DNA of 64,000 nucleotides, taken from positions 558,001 through 622,000 of the forward strand of contig NZ_JAHOPF010000001.1 in the NCBI RefSeq assembly GCF_019038595.1. Direction: 5' to 3'. Source of the DNA: Kaistella soli (GTDB taxonomy: Bacteria; Bacteroidota; Bacteroidia; Flavobacteriales; Weeksellaceae). The notes beneath the pieces were generated by a model. It did not search any database. It worked only from the letters and a program-made list of their open reading frames with translations, and was not told where the DNA came from. Positions 15,945 to 25,800 of the stretch are shown here, one piece after another. Position 1 is the stretch's first letter. The number at the start of each line of letters is the position of its first letter. Made by a program: the position numbers and the translations under genes.

Positions 15945-18428
15945 TTACTTGCGCAATTCTTCCAAAAACTGTTCCAAAGAATTTAGATCGCTGATCTGCA
16001 CTTCTCTTGCTTTCGCTCCGTTAAAGCCCCCTACAATGCCGCTTGCCTCAAGCTGATCCATGATTCTTCCGGCCCGGTTATATCCGAGTTTCAGCTGTCT
16101 CTGAAGCATTGAAGTGGAACCCTGCTGCGTTGAAACGATGATTCTTGCTGCATCTTCAAACAGTGCGTCTTTTTCATTCGGATCAAAGGCACCTACAGTT
16201 GAAGTGGCTTCTTCACTTGAATATTCAGGAAGCATAAATGCACTTGCATACCCTTTCTGTTCACCGATAAATTCAGCAATTTTCTCTACTTCTGGCGTAT
16301 CTACGAAAGCACATTGTAAACGCAGAATTTCATTTCCGTTGAAATAAAGCATATCACCTTTTCCAATAAGCTGGTCAGCGCCCGGAGAATCTAAAATCGT
16401 TCTTGAATCTACACTCGAAATTACGCGGAAAGCTGCTCTTGCAGGGAAATTAGCCTTGATCATTCCGGTGATTACATTTACGGAAGGTCTTTGCGTAGCC
16501 ACAATTAAATGGATTCCTACCGCTCTTGCCAGCTGAGCAAGTCTTGCAATTGGAAGCTCCACTTCTTTACCCGCAGTCATGATTAAATCAGCGAATTCGT
16601 CCACCACCAAAACGATGTATGGAAGATAACGGTGTCCGTTTTCAGGATTCAGCTTCCTTTCACTGAATTTTTTGTTGTATTCTTTAATATTCTTACAGAA
16701 AGCGTTTTTAAGCAGATCGTAGCGCTGATCCATTTCGATACAGAGGGAATTCAGGGTATTGATTACTTTGTGGGTATCTGTGATAATCGCATCGTCACCA
16801 TCTGGAAGTTTCGCCAGATAATGTCTTTCGATTTTTGAATACAGCGAAAGCTCCACTTTTTTAGGATCTACCATCACAAATTTCAGTTCGCTCGGATGTT
16901 TTTTATAAAGAAGCGAAGTAAGAATCGCATTGATACCGACAGATTTTCCCTGGCCGGTTGCTCCTGCCATCAGCAAGTGAGGCATTTTTGCCAAATCTGC
17001 CATGAAAATTTCGTTGGAAATCGTTTTTCCGAAAACCACCGGCAAATCCATATCGGTATTTTGGAATTTGTGGGACGCAATGACGCTCCTCATTGAAACC
17101 ATCGACGGATTTTTCCTCGGTACTTCAATCCCAATGGTTCCTTTTCCAGGCATTGGTGCGATGATTCTGATGCCGAGTGCAGAAAGATTCAGGGCGATAT
17201 CGTCCTGAAGTTTTTTAATAGAAGCCACACGGATTCCCGCTTCCGGTACAATTTCATATAAGGTAACGGTTGGTCCGACGGTCGCTTTGATTTCTGCAAT
17301 TCCGACATTGAAGTTTTTCAGAAGACCAACGATTTTGTTTTTATTTTCCTCTAATTCTTCTCTGTTGATTGCGATTTCTTCGTTTCCGTAGTCTCTCAGC
17401 AGTTCTACAGTAGGCATCTGGAATTTTGCCAGCTCAAGTTTATGATCGTACAGACCGTGTCTGTCTACAAGTTCCTGAGATTTTTTATCGGATTCATCCA
17501 AGATATCCACCGTTTTAGCCACTTCGACTTTAAAATCGATATCATCTGTTGCGGGAATGGCTTCTGCAACAGGATTTAAACTCACGGAATTGCCGGAAGC
17601 TTCACTTACTGTGACATTCGGGGAAGAATGGTCGTCAAAAGAAGTTTTATTAGGAGTTTTTATGGTTTCAAAATGACTGCTGTCTTCCTCTTCAAAATCT
17701 TCATTTTCCTCAATATCTCCCGGAACATTTACGGGGCTCAAAAGTTGAGTAGGAGATTTTTCATTTCCGTCCTTCGTCATTTCCTCAAGCTCTTCATCCG
17801 CCTCAAAATTTTCTGAGCTTGGCATCATTGCTTTGACTCTTCCTAAAGTATTTTCGTTTAAATCGTTGAGCTTAGATTTTACATTGGAAGGATTCAAATT
17901 AAATTCAAGAATAAAATACAGCCCGATACTTACAAAAAGAACGAGCCAAAGACCTGCAGTTCCAATCACCGCATTCAGGAAATCCATAATCTGAAAACCG
18001 TAAACACCACTTAAAACGCCCTGACCTTTCGTCACAGCACCCATAAAAATGGGAAGCCAGCAGATAAAAAACAAAGAATGTCCAACGGTTTTCCAGGGTT
18101 TAAAATAATTCTTCTTCAGGATCACCATTCCGAAAACAAAATAAAGAAAGCCCACCGCAAAAGCTGCGATACCAATACTTTCAAAAATAAAAATATTGCC
18201 CAGCCAGTCGCCTATCTTGCCGAAAATATTGGATGATTTTACGGTTTTATCCAGCATGGTTCCCGCTTGGCTCTGATCTGCTTTCCAGTTCAGGAGGTAA
18301 GAAGCGAAAGAAAAGGTAAGAACGATCGAAATAATGACGAACAGAACGCCGAAAAAGATACGTGGTTTTGAAAGGATTTTATTTTGTTCAGCCGCGGCTG
18401 ACGGGGTGTTTTTAGTATTTTTTTCCAT
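15945..18428 (-). CDS. ftsK: DNA translocase FtsK
   Basis: FtsK pumps chromosome termini across the closing septum. I start at the ATG at 18428 (MEKNTKNTPS), giving 827 residues; the ATG at 18485 would add an improbable leader. Four N-terminal membrane helices (to about residue 180) anchor it, followed by an acidic linker of about 130 residues, shorter than in Escherichia coli. The motor follows, with Walker A GATGQGKS near 487, Walker B VLVVDEFADL near 600 and LARAVGIHLIVATQRPS. It ends in a winged-helix gamma domain (LGYNRAGRIMDQLEASGIVG) that reads polar KOPS-type sites. lolA follows on the same strand. Confidence 0.95.
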   Translation of the reverse strand: MEKNTKNTPSAAAEQNKILSKPRIFFGVLFVIISIVLTFSFASYLLNWKADQSQAGTMLDKTVKSSNIFGKIGDWLGNIFIFESIGIAAFAVGFLYFVFGMVILKKNYFKPWKTVGHSLFFICWLPIFMGAVTKGQGVLSGVYGFQIMDFLNAVIGTAGLWLVLFVSIGLYFILEFNLNPSNVKSKLNDLNENTLGRVKAMMPSSENFEADEELEEMTKDGNEKSPTQLLSPVNVPGDIEENEDFEEEDSSHFETIKTPNKTSFDDHSSPNVTVSEASGNSVSLNPVAEAIPATDDIDFKVEVAKTVDILDESDKKSQELVDRHGLYDHKLELAKFQMPTVELLRDYGNEEIAINREELEENKNKIVGLLKNFNVGIAEIKATVGPTVTLYEIVPEAGIRVASIKKLQDDIALNLSALGIRIIAPMPGKGTIGIEVPRKNPSMVSMRSVIASHKFQNTDMDLPVVFGKTISNEIFMADLAKMPHLLMAGATGQGKSVGINAILTSLLYKKHPSELKFVMVDPKKVELSLYSKIERHYLAKLPDGDDAIITDTHKVINTLNSLCIEMDQRYDLLKNAFCKNIKEYNKKFSERKLNPENGHRYLPYIVLVVDEFADLIMTAGKEVELPIARLAQLARAVGIHLIVATQRPSVNVITGMIKANFPARAAFRVISSVDSRTILDSPGADQLIGKGDMLYFNGNEILRLQCAFVDTPEVEKIAEFIGEQKGYASAFMLPEYSSEEATSTVGAFDPNEKDALFEDAARIIVSTQQGSTSMLQRQLKLGYNRAGRIMDQLEASGIVGGFNGAKAREVQISDLNSLEQFLEELRK

Positions 18429-18688
18429 AATATCAATGTGGGCAAATTTAATAATAAAAATTAAGAGTTTTTCTCGAATAAGCAATAAAATTTCACCATT
18501 TTATTTTTCTTTTCTTCTGCTTAAATTTTCAGGAATTATTTTCAAAAGATCAGTTGTAACAGCTTCTTAAACGCTTTTTAAAGCTTTGCTGAATTTTATA
18601 TTAACATTACCTCCCGATTATTTTAAACATCTAAATTATGCGGAACAGTATTTGAACGTTTAAATAAATAATCACAAATTTTAAGATC

Positions 18689-18949
18689 ATGAACAATAAT
18701 AATTTGGAAAAACCTTTTGACGACGCCAACGTCGAAAGTAATAACAACCAATCAGATCAAATTTCTGAAAACAATAGCCGCGAGCAGGATAAGCCAAGGA
18801 TTAAAGACGTGAGAAATCCGGTAATCACAGAAGAAAATTTTGTGAAAGATGCTGAAAATGCTGTTCCTCCCTTAGCCTGGAAAGACCAGAAAAAAGCCTA
18901 CGATGATGCCTGGGAAAATAACAGGAATCAGCAGCTTGATGATATTTAA
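18689..18949 (+). CDS. Small acidic, Asn-rich hypothetical protein
   Basis: An 86-residue protein with an ATG start and A-rich leader. It is hydrophilic and rich in Asn, Asp and Glu (NNNN, SNNNQSDQ), so the N-terminal half is probably disordered. The C-terminal half (NPVITEENFVKDAENAVPPLAWKDQKKAYDDAWENN) could form helices. There is no signal peptide, membrane segment or known motif. I do not recognise the family. A good terminator follows directly, which supports it being a real gene. Confidence 0.6.
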   Translation: MNNNNLEKPFDDANVESNNNQSDQISENNSREQDKPRIKDVRNPVITEENFVKDAENAVPPLAWKDQKKAYDDAWENNRNQQLDDI

Positions 18950-18954
18950 CTAAA

Positions 18955-18980
18955 AAAAATCCACTGTGAAGTGGATTTTT
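18955..18980. terminator. Intrinsic terminator
   Basis: AATCCAC/GTGGATT stem (18958-18964, 18971-18977) with a 6-base loop, flanked by A and T runs so it can work both ways between convergent genes. Confidence 0.75.
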
Positions 18981-19005
18981 CTGATTTAAAAAACATTCTT
19001 TTTTT

Positions 19006-19395
19006 CTAAACCTCAAATATTTTTACAGGTTTTTTGTCAAAACCGATAGCTACCAATGTAAAATCTCCTGCAACAGCTTTTTCTCTTTTATCTTCGTACA
19101 TTTCTTCGGTAAAAACTTCGATATTAACTTTGAGGCTGGAGTTTCCCACATATTTAACTCTTCCAATCAGTTCCACTAGCGTATCTGCGGGAATAGGTTT
19201 TTTAAAATCGATCCGGTCGCAGCTCACTGTCACAAAAGATTTTCTTGCAAAACGGGTCGCTGTCATAAATGCAACTTCGTCCATCATTTCCATTACCGTT
19301 CCGCCAAACATGGTGTTGTGATGGTTGGTAATATTCGGAAAAACTACCTTAAATACACGGGTTTCAGAATTTTTAATTTTCTCTTCGTAATTCAT
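19006..19395 (-). CDS. Acyl-CoA thioesterase, hotdog fold
   Basis: A 129-residue single hotdog domain of the YciA/BACH type, which hydrolyses acyl-CoA to free acid and CoA. The motif NHHNTMFGGTVMEMMDEVAF near residue 23 supplies the family's helix and catalytic Asp (MDEVA), and VTVSCDRIDFKKPIPADT gives the central strand. The C-terminal AVAGDFTLVAIG is also typical. The substrate range is not predictable. It lies between two small acidic protein genes transcribed in the opposite direction. Confidence 0.87.
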   Translation of the reverse strand: MNYEEKIKNSETRVFKVVFPNITNHHNTMFGGTVMEMMDEVAFMTATRFARKSFVTVSCDRIDFKKPIPADTLVELIGRVKYVGNSSLKVNIEVFTEEMYEDKREKAVAGDFTLVAIGFDKKPVKIFEV

Positions 19396-19738
19396 TGTTA
19401 TTATTTAATCATTAAAAAATAGAATTGAACAGAAAAAAACGGATGTACCGTCAATAGAATTTCTGCTTCAAATCGCGAAAGCATTTTAAATTTCAAAGCA
19501 GGGATCTGACTTACCGTTTGGTGCGGATTACAGTTGCGCGACAGTTCATGAGTTTCACATGATTCACCTGGCGGATTGAAATAATGCTGCGAATATAGAT
19601 TTTTTTTTGGCTCTAATAATATTAAACAGCGTATTACAGTCAAAAAAACATGTTCTAATTTGAACGTTTCAGGGACTTACTGAATTATTTTGGCTGTGGA
19701 ATCATTTTTGCGGTAATTCAGAATCAAAAATATTTATT
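19396..19738. other. 343-base intergenic region between divergent genes
   Basis: This region separates the divergent thioesterase and acidic-protein genes. I see no RNA gene, no clear promoter consensus and no convincing coding frame. An 80-codon minus-strand frame at 19401-19643 has no sensible composition. Confidence 0.5.
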
Positions 19739-20023
19739 ATGATACCCGAAAAAAACACCCACGAACAGAATGAAAAACTGAAAGAAATGAATTATAATCC
19801 GGAAGAAGATATTTTCAATAAAGAAGATCATCTCCCGTTAGACGGTGATGGAAATCCTGTTTTAAATGAATCTCCAAAGAATCTGGACGAAGACCTGGAC
19901 GTTCCGGGATCTGCTGATGATGATCAGATGGAGGAAATCGGTTCGGAGGACGAGGAAAACAATTATTACAGCCGAAGCGATAATTCGGACAATCATGAGG
20001 AAACCAACGACGATGTTTTATAA
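19739..20023 (+). CDS. Small acidic hypothetical protein
   Basis: A 94-residue, very acidic protein (runs such as EDLD, DDDQMEE, SEDEENN) with no signal peptide, cysteine or membrane segment. It is expected to be disordered. It starts with ATG and ends before a strong terminator, supporting a genuine gene. It resembles the 86-residue protein at 18689 in composition but not clearly in sequence. I do not recognise the family. Proteins like this are common in flavobacteria and some are stress induced, but that is only an impression. Confidence 0.6.
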   Translation: MIPEKNTHEQNEKLKEMNYNPEEDIFNKEDHLPLDGDGNPVLNESPKNLDEDLDVPGSADDDQMEEIGSEDEENNYYSRSDNSDNHEETNDDVL

Positions 20024-20070
20024 TAAAACATTGAGCTTCCTTTTTGTCTGAGTGTCTTATTTAATATCTA

Positions 20071-20101
20071 ATTCTCTTCTTTGTGGAAGAGAATTTTTTT
20101 T
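20071..20101 (+). terminator. Intrinsic terminator
   Basis: ATTCTCTTC/GAAGAGAAT stem (20071-20079, 20086-20094) followed by eight T. Confidence 0.85.
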
Positions 20102-20171
20102 ATGCCATTTTTCTTAGGATTATATTTTCCATTTTCAATATCTTTAAAACTTAAATCATAAACTTAGAACT

Positions 20172-22163
20172 TTGAATACTGACAAGACCTTTCAAGAGCA
20201 AATTCAACAGGGAATTCCTAATGACCTTCCCCAGCCAAAACCATACGAACCTCAAATAAATCATGCTCCGAAGAGAAAGGAAATCCTTTCCGACGACGAA
20301 AAAAAACTCGCTCTAAAAAATGCTTTGCGGTATTTCGAGCCAAAATTTCATGCCGAATTGCTGCCGGAATTCCGTGAAGAACTTGAAATCTACGGACGGA
20401 TTTACATGTACCGTTTCCGTCCGGATTATGAAATTAAAGCACGCCCGATTTCCGATTATCCCGGAAAATCGGAGCAGGCAAAATCGATTATGCTGATGAT
20501 TCAGAACAATCTGGATTATGCGGTTGCCCAACATCCCCATGAGCTCATTACTTACGGCGGTAACGGTGCGGTTTTTCAGAACTGGGCACAATATCTTCTG
20601 ACGATGAAATATCTGTCGGAAATGACCGATGAACAGACTTTAACAATGTATTCCGGACATCCGATGGGGCTTTTTCCGTCCCACAAAGACGCGCCAAGAG
20701 TGGTGGTGACCAACGGAATGGTAATCCCCAATTATTCTAAACCCGATGACTGGGAAAAATTCAACGCGCTGGGTGTTTCGCAATACGGGCAAATGACCGC
20801 CGGAAGCTATATGTACATTGGGCCGCAGGGAATTGTTCACGGTACTACCATTACAGTTTTGAATGCTTTCAGGAAAATTAAAAAAGAACCGAAAGGGGGA
20901 CTTTTCGTGACCTCCGGGTTGGGTGGAATGTCCGGAGCGCAGCCAAAAGCAGGGAATATTGCTGGCTGTATCACGGTTTGTGCGGAAGTAAATCCAAAAA
21001 TTACGCGAATCCGTCATGAGCAGAAATGGATTGATGAAATCCATGAAAACATTGATCTTCTCGTTGAAAGAGTAAGATCTGCACAGGCAAATAGGGAGAC
21101 GGTTTCTCTGGCTTATTTGGGAAATGTGGTTGAAGTATGGGAGAAATTTGATGAAGAAAATTTAAGAATAGATATTGGCTCCGATCAGACTTCACTTCAT
21201 AATCCATGGGCTGGAGGTTATTATCCGGCAGGTATTCCGTTTGAAGAATCCAATAAAATGATGGCGGAAAATCCTGAACTGTTTAAAGAAAAAGTTCAGG
21301 AAAGCTTAAGAAGACATGCTGCAGCCATTAATAAACATACAGCAAAAGGAACCTATTTTTTCGATTACGGAAATGCATTTCTTCTGGAAGCAAGCCGTGC
21401 CGGAGCTGATATTATGGCAGAAAACGGCATTGATTTCCGATACCCAAGTTACGTGCAGGATATTATGGGACCGATGTGTTTTGATTACGGTTTCGGGCCT
21501 TTCCGTTGGGTTTGTACAAGCGGAAAACCTGAAGATTTGCAGAAAACCGATGAAATTGCAAGGGGAGTTTTAGAAGAATTAATGAAAAATTCACCTGTTG
21601 AAATTCAGCAGCAAATGGGCGATAATATTCAATGGATTAAAGGAGCACAGGAAAATAAACTGGTGGTTGGCTCTCAGGCAAGAATTCTTTATGCAGACGC
21701 CGAAGGAAGAATGAAAATCGCTGAAGCATTTAATAATGCCATCAAGAATGGAGAAATCGGTGAAATTGTTTTAGGCAGGGATCATCACGATGTTTCCGGA
21801 ACCGATTCTCCTTACCGCGAAACATCCAATATCTATGACGGATCCAGATTTACAGCAGATATGGCTATACAAAATGTAATCGGCGACAGTTTCCGCGGTG
21901 CGACATGGGTTTCCATTCACAATGGCGGCGGCGTCGGTTGGGGCGAAGTAATTAATGGAGGTTTCGGGATGCTGCTCGATGGAAGTGAAGATGCAGACAG
22001 AAGATTAAAATCGATGCTTTTCTGGGACGTAAACAACGGAATTTCCCGACGAAGCTGGGCAAGAAACGAAGGTGCAGTTTTCGCGATTAAAAGAGCCATG
22101 GAAATAGAACCGAATCTGAAGGTGACCCTGCCGAATTTGGTAGATGACAGCCTTCTTTCATAA
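20172..22163 (+). CDS. hutU: Urocanate hydratase
   Basis: Urocanase adds water to urocanate to form imidazolonepropionate, the second step of histidine breakdown, with NAD+ as a tightly bound electrophile. The protein is 663 residues, the long form, rather than about 555 residues as in many Proteobacteria. Markers include YGGNGAVFQNW near residue 118, SGLGGMSGAQPKA near 247, GSDQTSLHNPWAGGYYP near 335, the conserved Cys in GPMCFDYGFGPFRW near 433, and GRDHHDVSGTDSPYRET near 535. The start is a TTG at 20172, since no ATG lies nearby. No other hut gene is adjacent. Confidence 0.92.
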   Translation: MNTDKTFQEQIQQGIPNDLPQPKPYEPQINHAPKRKEILSDDEKKLALKNALRYFEPKFHAELLPEFREELEIYGRIYMYRFRPDYEIKARPISDYPGKSEQAKSIMLMIQNNLDYAVAQHPHELITYGGNGAVFQNWAQYLLTMKYLSEMTDEQTLTMYSGHPMGLFPSHKDAPRVVVTNGMVIPNYSKPDDWEKFNALGVSQYGQMTAGSYMYIGPQGIVHGTTITVLNAFRKIKKEPKGGLFVTSGLGGMSGAQPKAGNIAGCITVCAEVNPKITRIRHEQKWIDEIHENIDLLVERVRSAQANRETVSLAYLGNVVEVWEKFDEENLRIDIGSDQTSLHNPWAGGYYPAGIPFEESNKMMAENPELFKEKVQESLRRHAAAINKHTAKGTYFFDYGNAFLLEASRAGADIMAENGIDFRYPSYVQDIMGPMCFDYGFGPFRWVCTSGKPEDLQKTDEIARGVLEELMKNSPVEIQQQMGDNIQWIKGAQENKLVVGSQARILYADAEGRMKIAEAFNNAIKNGEIGEIVLGRDHHDVSGTDSPYRETSNIYDGSRFTADMAIQNVIGDSFRGATWVSIHNGGGVGWGEVINGGFGMLLDGSEDADRRLKSMLFWDVNNGISRRSWARNEGAVFAIKRAMEIEPNLKVTLPNLVDDSLLS

Positions 22164-22184
22164 ACAAAATTTATTCAATAGATA

Positions 22185-22214
22185 AAACACCCCAAAACCG
22201 GGGTGTTTTTTTTT
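22185..22214 (+). terminator. Terminator of hutU
   Basis: AAACACCCC/GGGGTGTTT stem (22185-22193, 22200-22208) with a 6-base loop and a run of nine T. Confidence 0.9.
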
Positions 22215-22264
22215 GTATTAAAATTTCATCAATTATATTAATAGTATATTTCTATACCAAAATA

Positions 22265-22295
22265 TTTTGTTTAGTATGAAAATTGTCTAATTTTA
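22265..22295 (+). promoter_or_regulatory. Promoter of the fasciclin lipoprotein gene
   Basis: TTTTG (22265-22269), 18 bases, then TAATTTTA (22288-22295), one mismatch to TAnnTTTG. Confidence 0.65.
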
Positions 22296-22317
22296 CTTAA
22301 ACAAAAAACATCCTATT

Positions 22318-23268
22318 ATGAAAAATTTATTAAAAATGTCCGCTCTGGTATTGCTGTTCGGTTTTTTGATGACCGGATGCGACGACAACAGAAATGATAT
22401 GGAAACCCCAAAGACGATTTACGAACTGGCAACAGCTGACTCCGATCTGTCGAATCTGAAAGCTGCCATCGATAAAGCTGGTCTTGCAGCTACGTTGAAT
22501 GCCGGAGGTACTTTCACTGTATTTGCACCATCAAATGCAGCATTCGCGCAGTTTCTTACCGAAAACGGTTTTGCAAGTCTCAATGATGTTCCCGTTGCCG
22601 CTTTAAAAGAAATTCTTCTTAATCATGTGCTTTCAGCAAAAGTAATGGCCGCTGATGTTAAAACAGGTTATGTTTCCACACTGGCAAAGGGAAGTGCTTC
22701 TTCCACAAGAAATTTAAGCATGTACATCAACGCAGATTCCGGAGTGAAAATTAACGGAATTTCTACGGTAATTAAAACGGATATTAATGCCAGCAACGGT
22801 GTGATTCACAAAGTGGATAAGGTAATCGGTCTGCCAACCATAGTTACGCACGCTTTGGCAAATCCTAATTTCAGCACCTTGGTTACAGCGCTGACGAGAA
22901 GTGATATGCCTAATTTTGCAGGAATTTTAAGCGGTACTGCAAGTTCACCTTTCACGGTTTTCGCGCCAACTAATGCTGCTTTTGGTGCTTTACTAACAGA
23001 ATTAAACCTTCCGAATCTTGCCGCGATTCCGAAAACAACACTTGAAAATACCCTTAAATATCACGTCGTTGCCGGTGCAAACGTAGCTTCCACAGACATT
23101 ACAAATAATATGACAGTAACTACGTTCCAGGGTGGCACTTTTAAAATAACTACTGCCGGCGGAGTGAAAATCACAGATGCCAATAACCGTGTAGCAAACG
23201 TTATCGCTACAGATGTACAGTGCAGCAACGGAATTATCCACGCAATCGATAAAGTAATTTTACCATAG
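22318..23268 (+). CDS. Fasciclin (FAS1) domain lipoprotein, two domains
   Basis: A 316-residue lipoprotein with a signal peptide and lipobox LMTGC (Cys21). Two FAS1 repeats follow, at about residues 38-170 and 178-316. Each has the signature FTVFAPSNAAF or FTVFAPTNAAF, a central LKEILLNHV or LENTLKYHV H-box segment and a closing NGVIHKVDKVI or NGIIHAIDKVI. FAS1 domains mediate adhesion and protein interactions at the cell surface. It is probably exposed on the outer membrane. A TonB-dependent receptor gene follows 83 bases downstream. Confidence 0.92.
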   Translation: MKNLLKMSALVLLFGFLMTGCDDNRNDMETPKTIYELATADSDLSNLKAAIDKAGLAATLNAGGTFTVFAPSNAAFAQFLTENGFASLNDVPVAALKEILLNHVLSAKVMAADVKTGYVSTLAKGSASSTRNLSMYINADSGVKINGISTVIKTDINASNGVIHKVDKVIGLPTIVTHALANPNFSTLVTALTRSDMPNFAGILSGTASSPFTVFAPTNAAFGALLTELNLPNLAAIPKTTLENTLKYHVVAGANVASTDITNNMTVTTFQGGTFKITTAGGVKITDANNRVANVIATDVQCSNGIIHAIDKVILP

Positions 23269-23351
23269 TTTTATTTTTTATAGTTAAATGTTTTGATAGG
23301 CGTCCCTGAAATAAGGGGCGCTTATTGTAAATTGCAGAAAATTTCCACTCA

Positions 23352-25739
23352 ATGAAGTTAAAATTAGCTACTCTATTCATTTTCATTACATTATATATTT
23401 CAGCACAGGTTGGAAGCATTAACATCAACGTCTATGACGAATTTTCAAAAAAACCGGTTTCTGCTGAGGCTAAAATCGTCGGAAATCCTGAAAAAACTTA
23501 TTCCGGAACTGGAAATATTCTTATTTCAGAGATCAGTTCCGGGACTTACACATTTGAAATCTCAGCAGAAGGGTATAATTCCGCTCTTCTGAACGATATT
23601 AATGTCGTACCTAACCAGAATCTAACTTTCTCTTTAGGTTTAACAAAAGCTGCCGCGGAAATTCAGGAAGTAACGATCACCAGAAAAGCGTATAAAACGA
23701 CAGCCGAAAGTCCTTTGTCCCTGAGAAATATCACCAGTGAGGAAGTGCAGAAAAATGCAGGATCCAACCGTGATGTTTCCAAAGCGATTCTGAGTTTTCC
23801 CGGAGTTGGAAGTACCGCAACTTTCAGGAATGATCTTTTCATCCGTGGCGGAAGTTCGGCCGAAAATAAATTTTATATCGACGGAATCGAGGTTCCGGTC
23901 ATTAATCACTTTCAGACTCAGGGCGCAAGTGGCGGTCCCCGCGGAATTATCACCGTAGATTTTATTAAAGATGTTGATTTCTACAGCGGAGCTTTTCCTG
24001 CAAAAAGAAATGGCGTTCTTTCTTCTCTTTTTGAATTTAATCTGAAACAGGCAAGGAAAGACAAACTCGGTTACAAGGCGGTGATCGGATTGGATGACAT
24101 GCAGCTGATGGCGGACGGTCCGCTTTCAAAAGACCAGTCGTGGAGCGGTTTGTTCAGTGTCAGAAAATCCAATCTTCAGCTGCTTTTCAAAGCGATTGAT
24201 CTGCCTTTTTTACCGAGCTACTATGATGCAACTTTTAAAGTTTCCAAAAAATTTACTTCCGGAGATGAATTTTATTTCTTAGGAATTGGTGCGATTGATC
24301 AGTTTAAATTTAATGATAATGCAAAACCTACTTTTTCAAACTTAACGTTAATAGAAAGACTTCCCAATTCTCCGCAGTGGAATTATACGGTAGGAGCGGG
24401 TTACCGACGTTTGGCAGAAAACGGAAACTGGCTTTTCACCTGGAGCCGGAATATGCTCGACAATCAGTCACTGAAATATTACCGCAATATCGAAACGCCT
24501 GCTAATCTGCTTTTCGATTATAAATCTCAGGAAAGCGAAAACAAGGTGCGCATTGACAGAAATTTTGCATTGGGTGATTATCAGTTCAGCGGCGGAACCA
24601 ATATTAATTTCGCTAACTACTATAATAATTCCACCGTTAAAAATGTCACTCAAAATACGGTGAATTTTGATCAGTTTCTGTCAGATTTAAATGTTATTCA
24701 ATACGGTTTCTATCTTCAGACAGCAAAAAAATTCATAGATGATAGGTTGCAGCTTTCTGCCGGAATCCGTCTTGATGCGAGCGATTATTCTGAAAAAACA
24801 GGGAATCCGCTGGAGCAGTTTTCTCCAAGATTTTCTTTGAGTTATAAACTGACCGATCAGTTGGCGCTGAATTTCAACACCGGAATTTTCTATCAGCTTC
24901 CGGCTTATACAGCGCTCGGATTTGTGGAAAACGGAAATTTAGTAAATAAAAATACACTTCAATATATTAAAAATTCCCATTTGGTGGGCGGTGTAGAGTA
25001 TAACGGGAAAAATAATCTCCGTCTTACCGTTGAGGGTTATTACAAGAAATACAGGAATTACCCGTTCTCGCTTCGTAACCAAATTTCCCTTGCGAACATT
25101 GGCGGCGATTTTGGAGTGGTGGGAAGTGAACCTTTGGATTCACGAGGTTTTGGTGAAACTTATGGCATCGAATTTTTAGCCCAAAAACGTACTGTAAGTG
25201 ATTTCTACGGAATTATGGCCTACACGTTCGGTCATTCGAAATTCTCGAATTCGGTCGGAAATCTTCTGCCCTCAAGTTGGGATTCAAGACATATTCTGAC
25301 TTTAACCGCGGGAAAATATTTCAAGAAAAACTGGAATGTGGGTGCGAGATTCCGCATGCAGTCGGGACTTCCGGAAACGCCTTATGACCTGCAGCGAAGC
25401 GCTTTGGTGAATATCTGGAATATCGCAAACGGACCTGTTCAGAACTATAATTTACTCAACACGGCCAGAGGAAATCTTTCACACCAGCTGGATCTAAGAG
25501 CTGAAAAAAAATGGATTTTCAAAAAATGGCAGTTTACCGCATATATCGATCTGGTGAATGCTTACGGATCTAAAAGCCCAAGCAATTTGCCGGTTGTTAA
25601 TCTGCAGCGCGACGGACAGAATAACGGTGTAATCGCCAATCCTAATGCACCGCAAAACGAACAGTATTACCTTCTGGAGACCGGGGAAAACGACCGTTCG
25701 ACGCCGTTGCCGTATTTCGGATTTATATTTGAATTTTAA
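23352..25739 (+). CDS. TonB-dependent receptor with carboxypeptidase-regulatory-like N-domain
   Basis: A 795-residue outer-membrane receptor. A signal peptide (ending YISA, Q) is followed by a beta-sandwich carboxypeptidase-regulatory-like domain (residues 20-100). The plug follows, with SKAILSFPGVGSTATFRNDLFIRGGSSAENKFYIDGIEV near 140-180. The rest is a 22-strand-type barrel ending in aromatic-rich PYFGFIFEF with a terminal Phe for BAM recognition. No SusD partner follows, so it is more like a metal, siderophore or small-solute receptor than a glycan system. A FAS1 lipoprotein gene precedes it. Confidence 0.88.
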   Translation: MKLKLATLFIFITLYISAQVGSININVYDEFSKKPVSAEAKIVGNPEKTYSGTGNILISEISSGTYTFEISAEGYNSALLNDINVVPNQNLTFSLGLTKAAAEIQEVTITRKAYKTTAESPLSLRNITSEEVQKNAGSNRDVSKAILSFPGVGSTATFRNDLFIRGGSSAENKFYIDGIEVPVINHFQTQGASGGPRGIITVDFIKDVDFYSGAFPAKRNGVLSSLFEFNLKQARKDKLGYKAVIGLDDMQLMADGPLSKDQSWSGLFSVRKSNLQLLFKAIDLPFLPSYYDATFKVSKKFTSGDEFYFLGIGAIDQFKFNDNAKPTFSNLTLIERLPNSPQWNYTVGAGYRRLAENGNWLFTWSRNMLDNQSLKYYRNIETPANLLFDYKSQESENKVRIDRNFALGDYQFSGGTNINFANYYNNSTVKNVTQNTVNFDQFLSDLNVIQYGFYLQTAKKFIDDRLQLSAGIRLDASDYSEKTGNPLEQFSPRFSLSYKLTDQLALNFNTGIFYQLPAYTALGFVENGNLVNKNTLQYIKNSHLVGGVEYNGKNNLRLTVEGYYKKYRNYPFSLRNQISLANIGGDFGVVGSEPLDSRGFGETYGIEFLAQKRTVSDFYGIMAYTFGHSKFSNSVGNLLPSSWDSRHILTLTAGKYFKKNWNVGARFRMQSGLPETPYDLQRSALVNIWNIANGPVQNYNLLNTARGNLSHQLDLRAEKKWIFKKWQFTAYIDLVNAYGSKSPSNLPVVNLQRDGQNNGVIANPNAPQNEQYYLLETGENDRSTPLPYFGFIFEF

Positions 25740-25763
25740 TTACTTCAAAAACAAAAAGTTATC

Positions 25764-25800
25764 AACCACAAAGTCACAAAGATTTTGTGGTTTTTTTTTT
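25764..25800. terminator. Bidirectional terminator between convergent genes
   Basis: AACCACAAA/TTTGTGGTT stem (25764-25772, 25784-25792) with an 11-base loop and a ten-T run whose last bases are part of the stop codon of the S41 protease gene on the other strand. Confidence 0.75.

Noticed and set aside
19401-19643. 80-codon minus-strand frame
   Set aside because: It is in the intergenic region before the thioesterase start, with no plausible start site or family.
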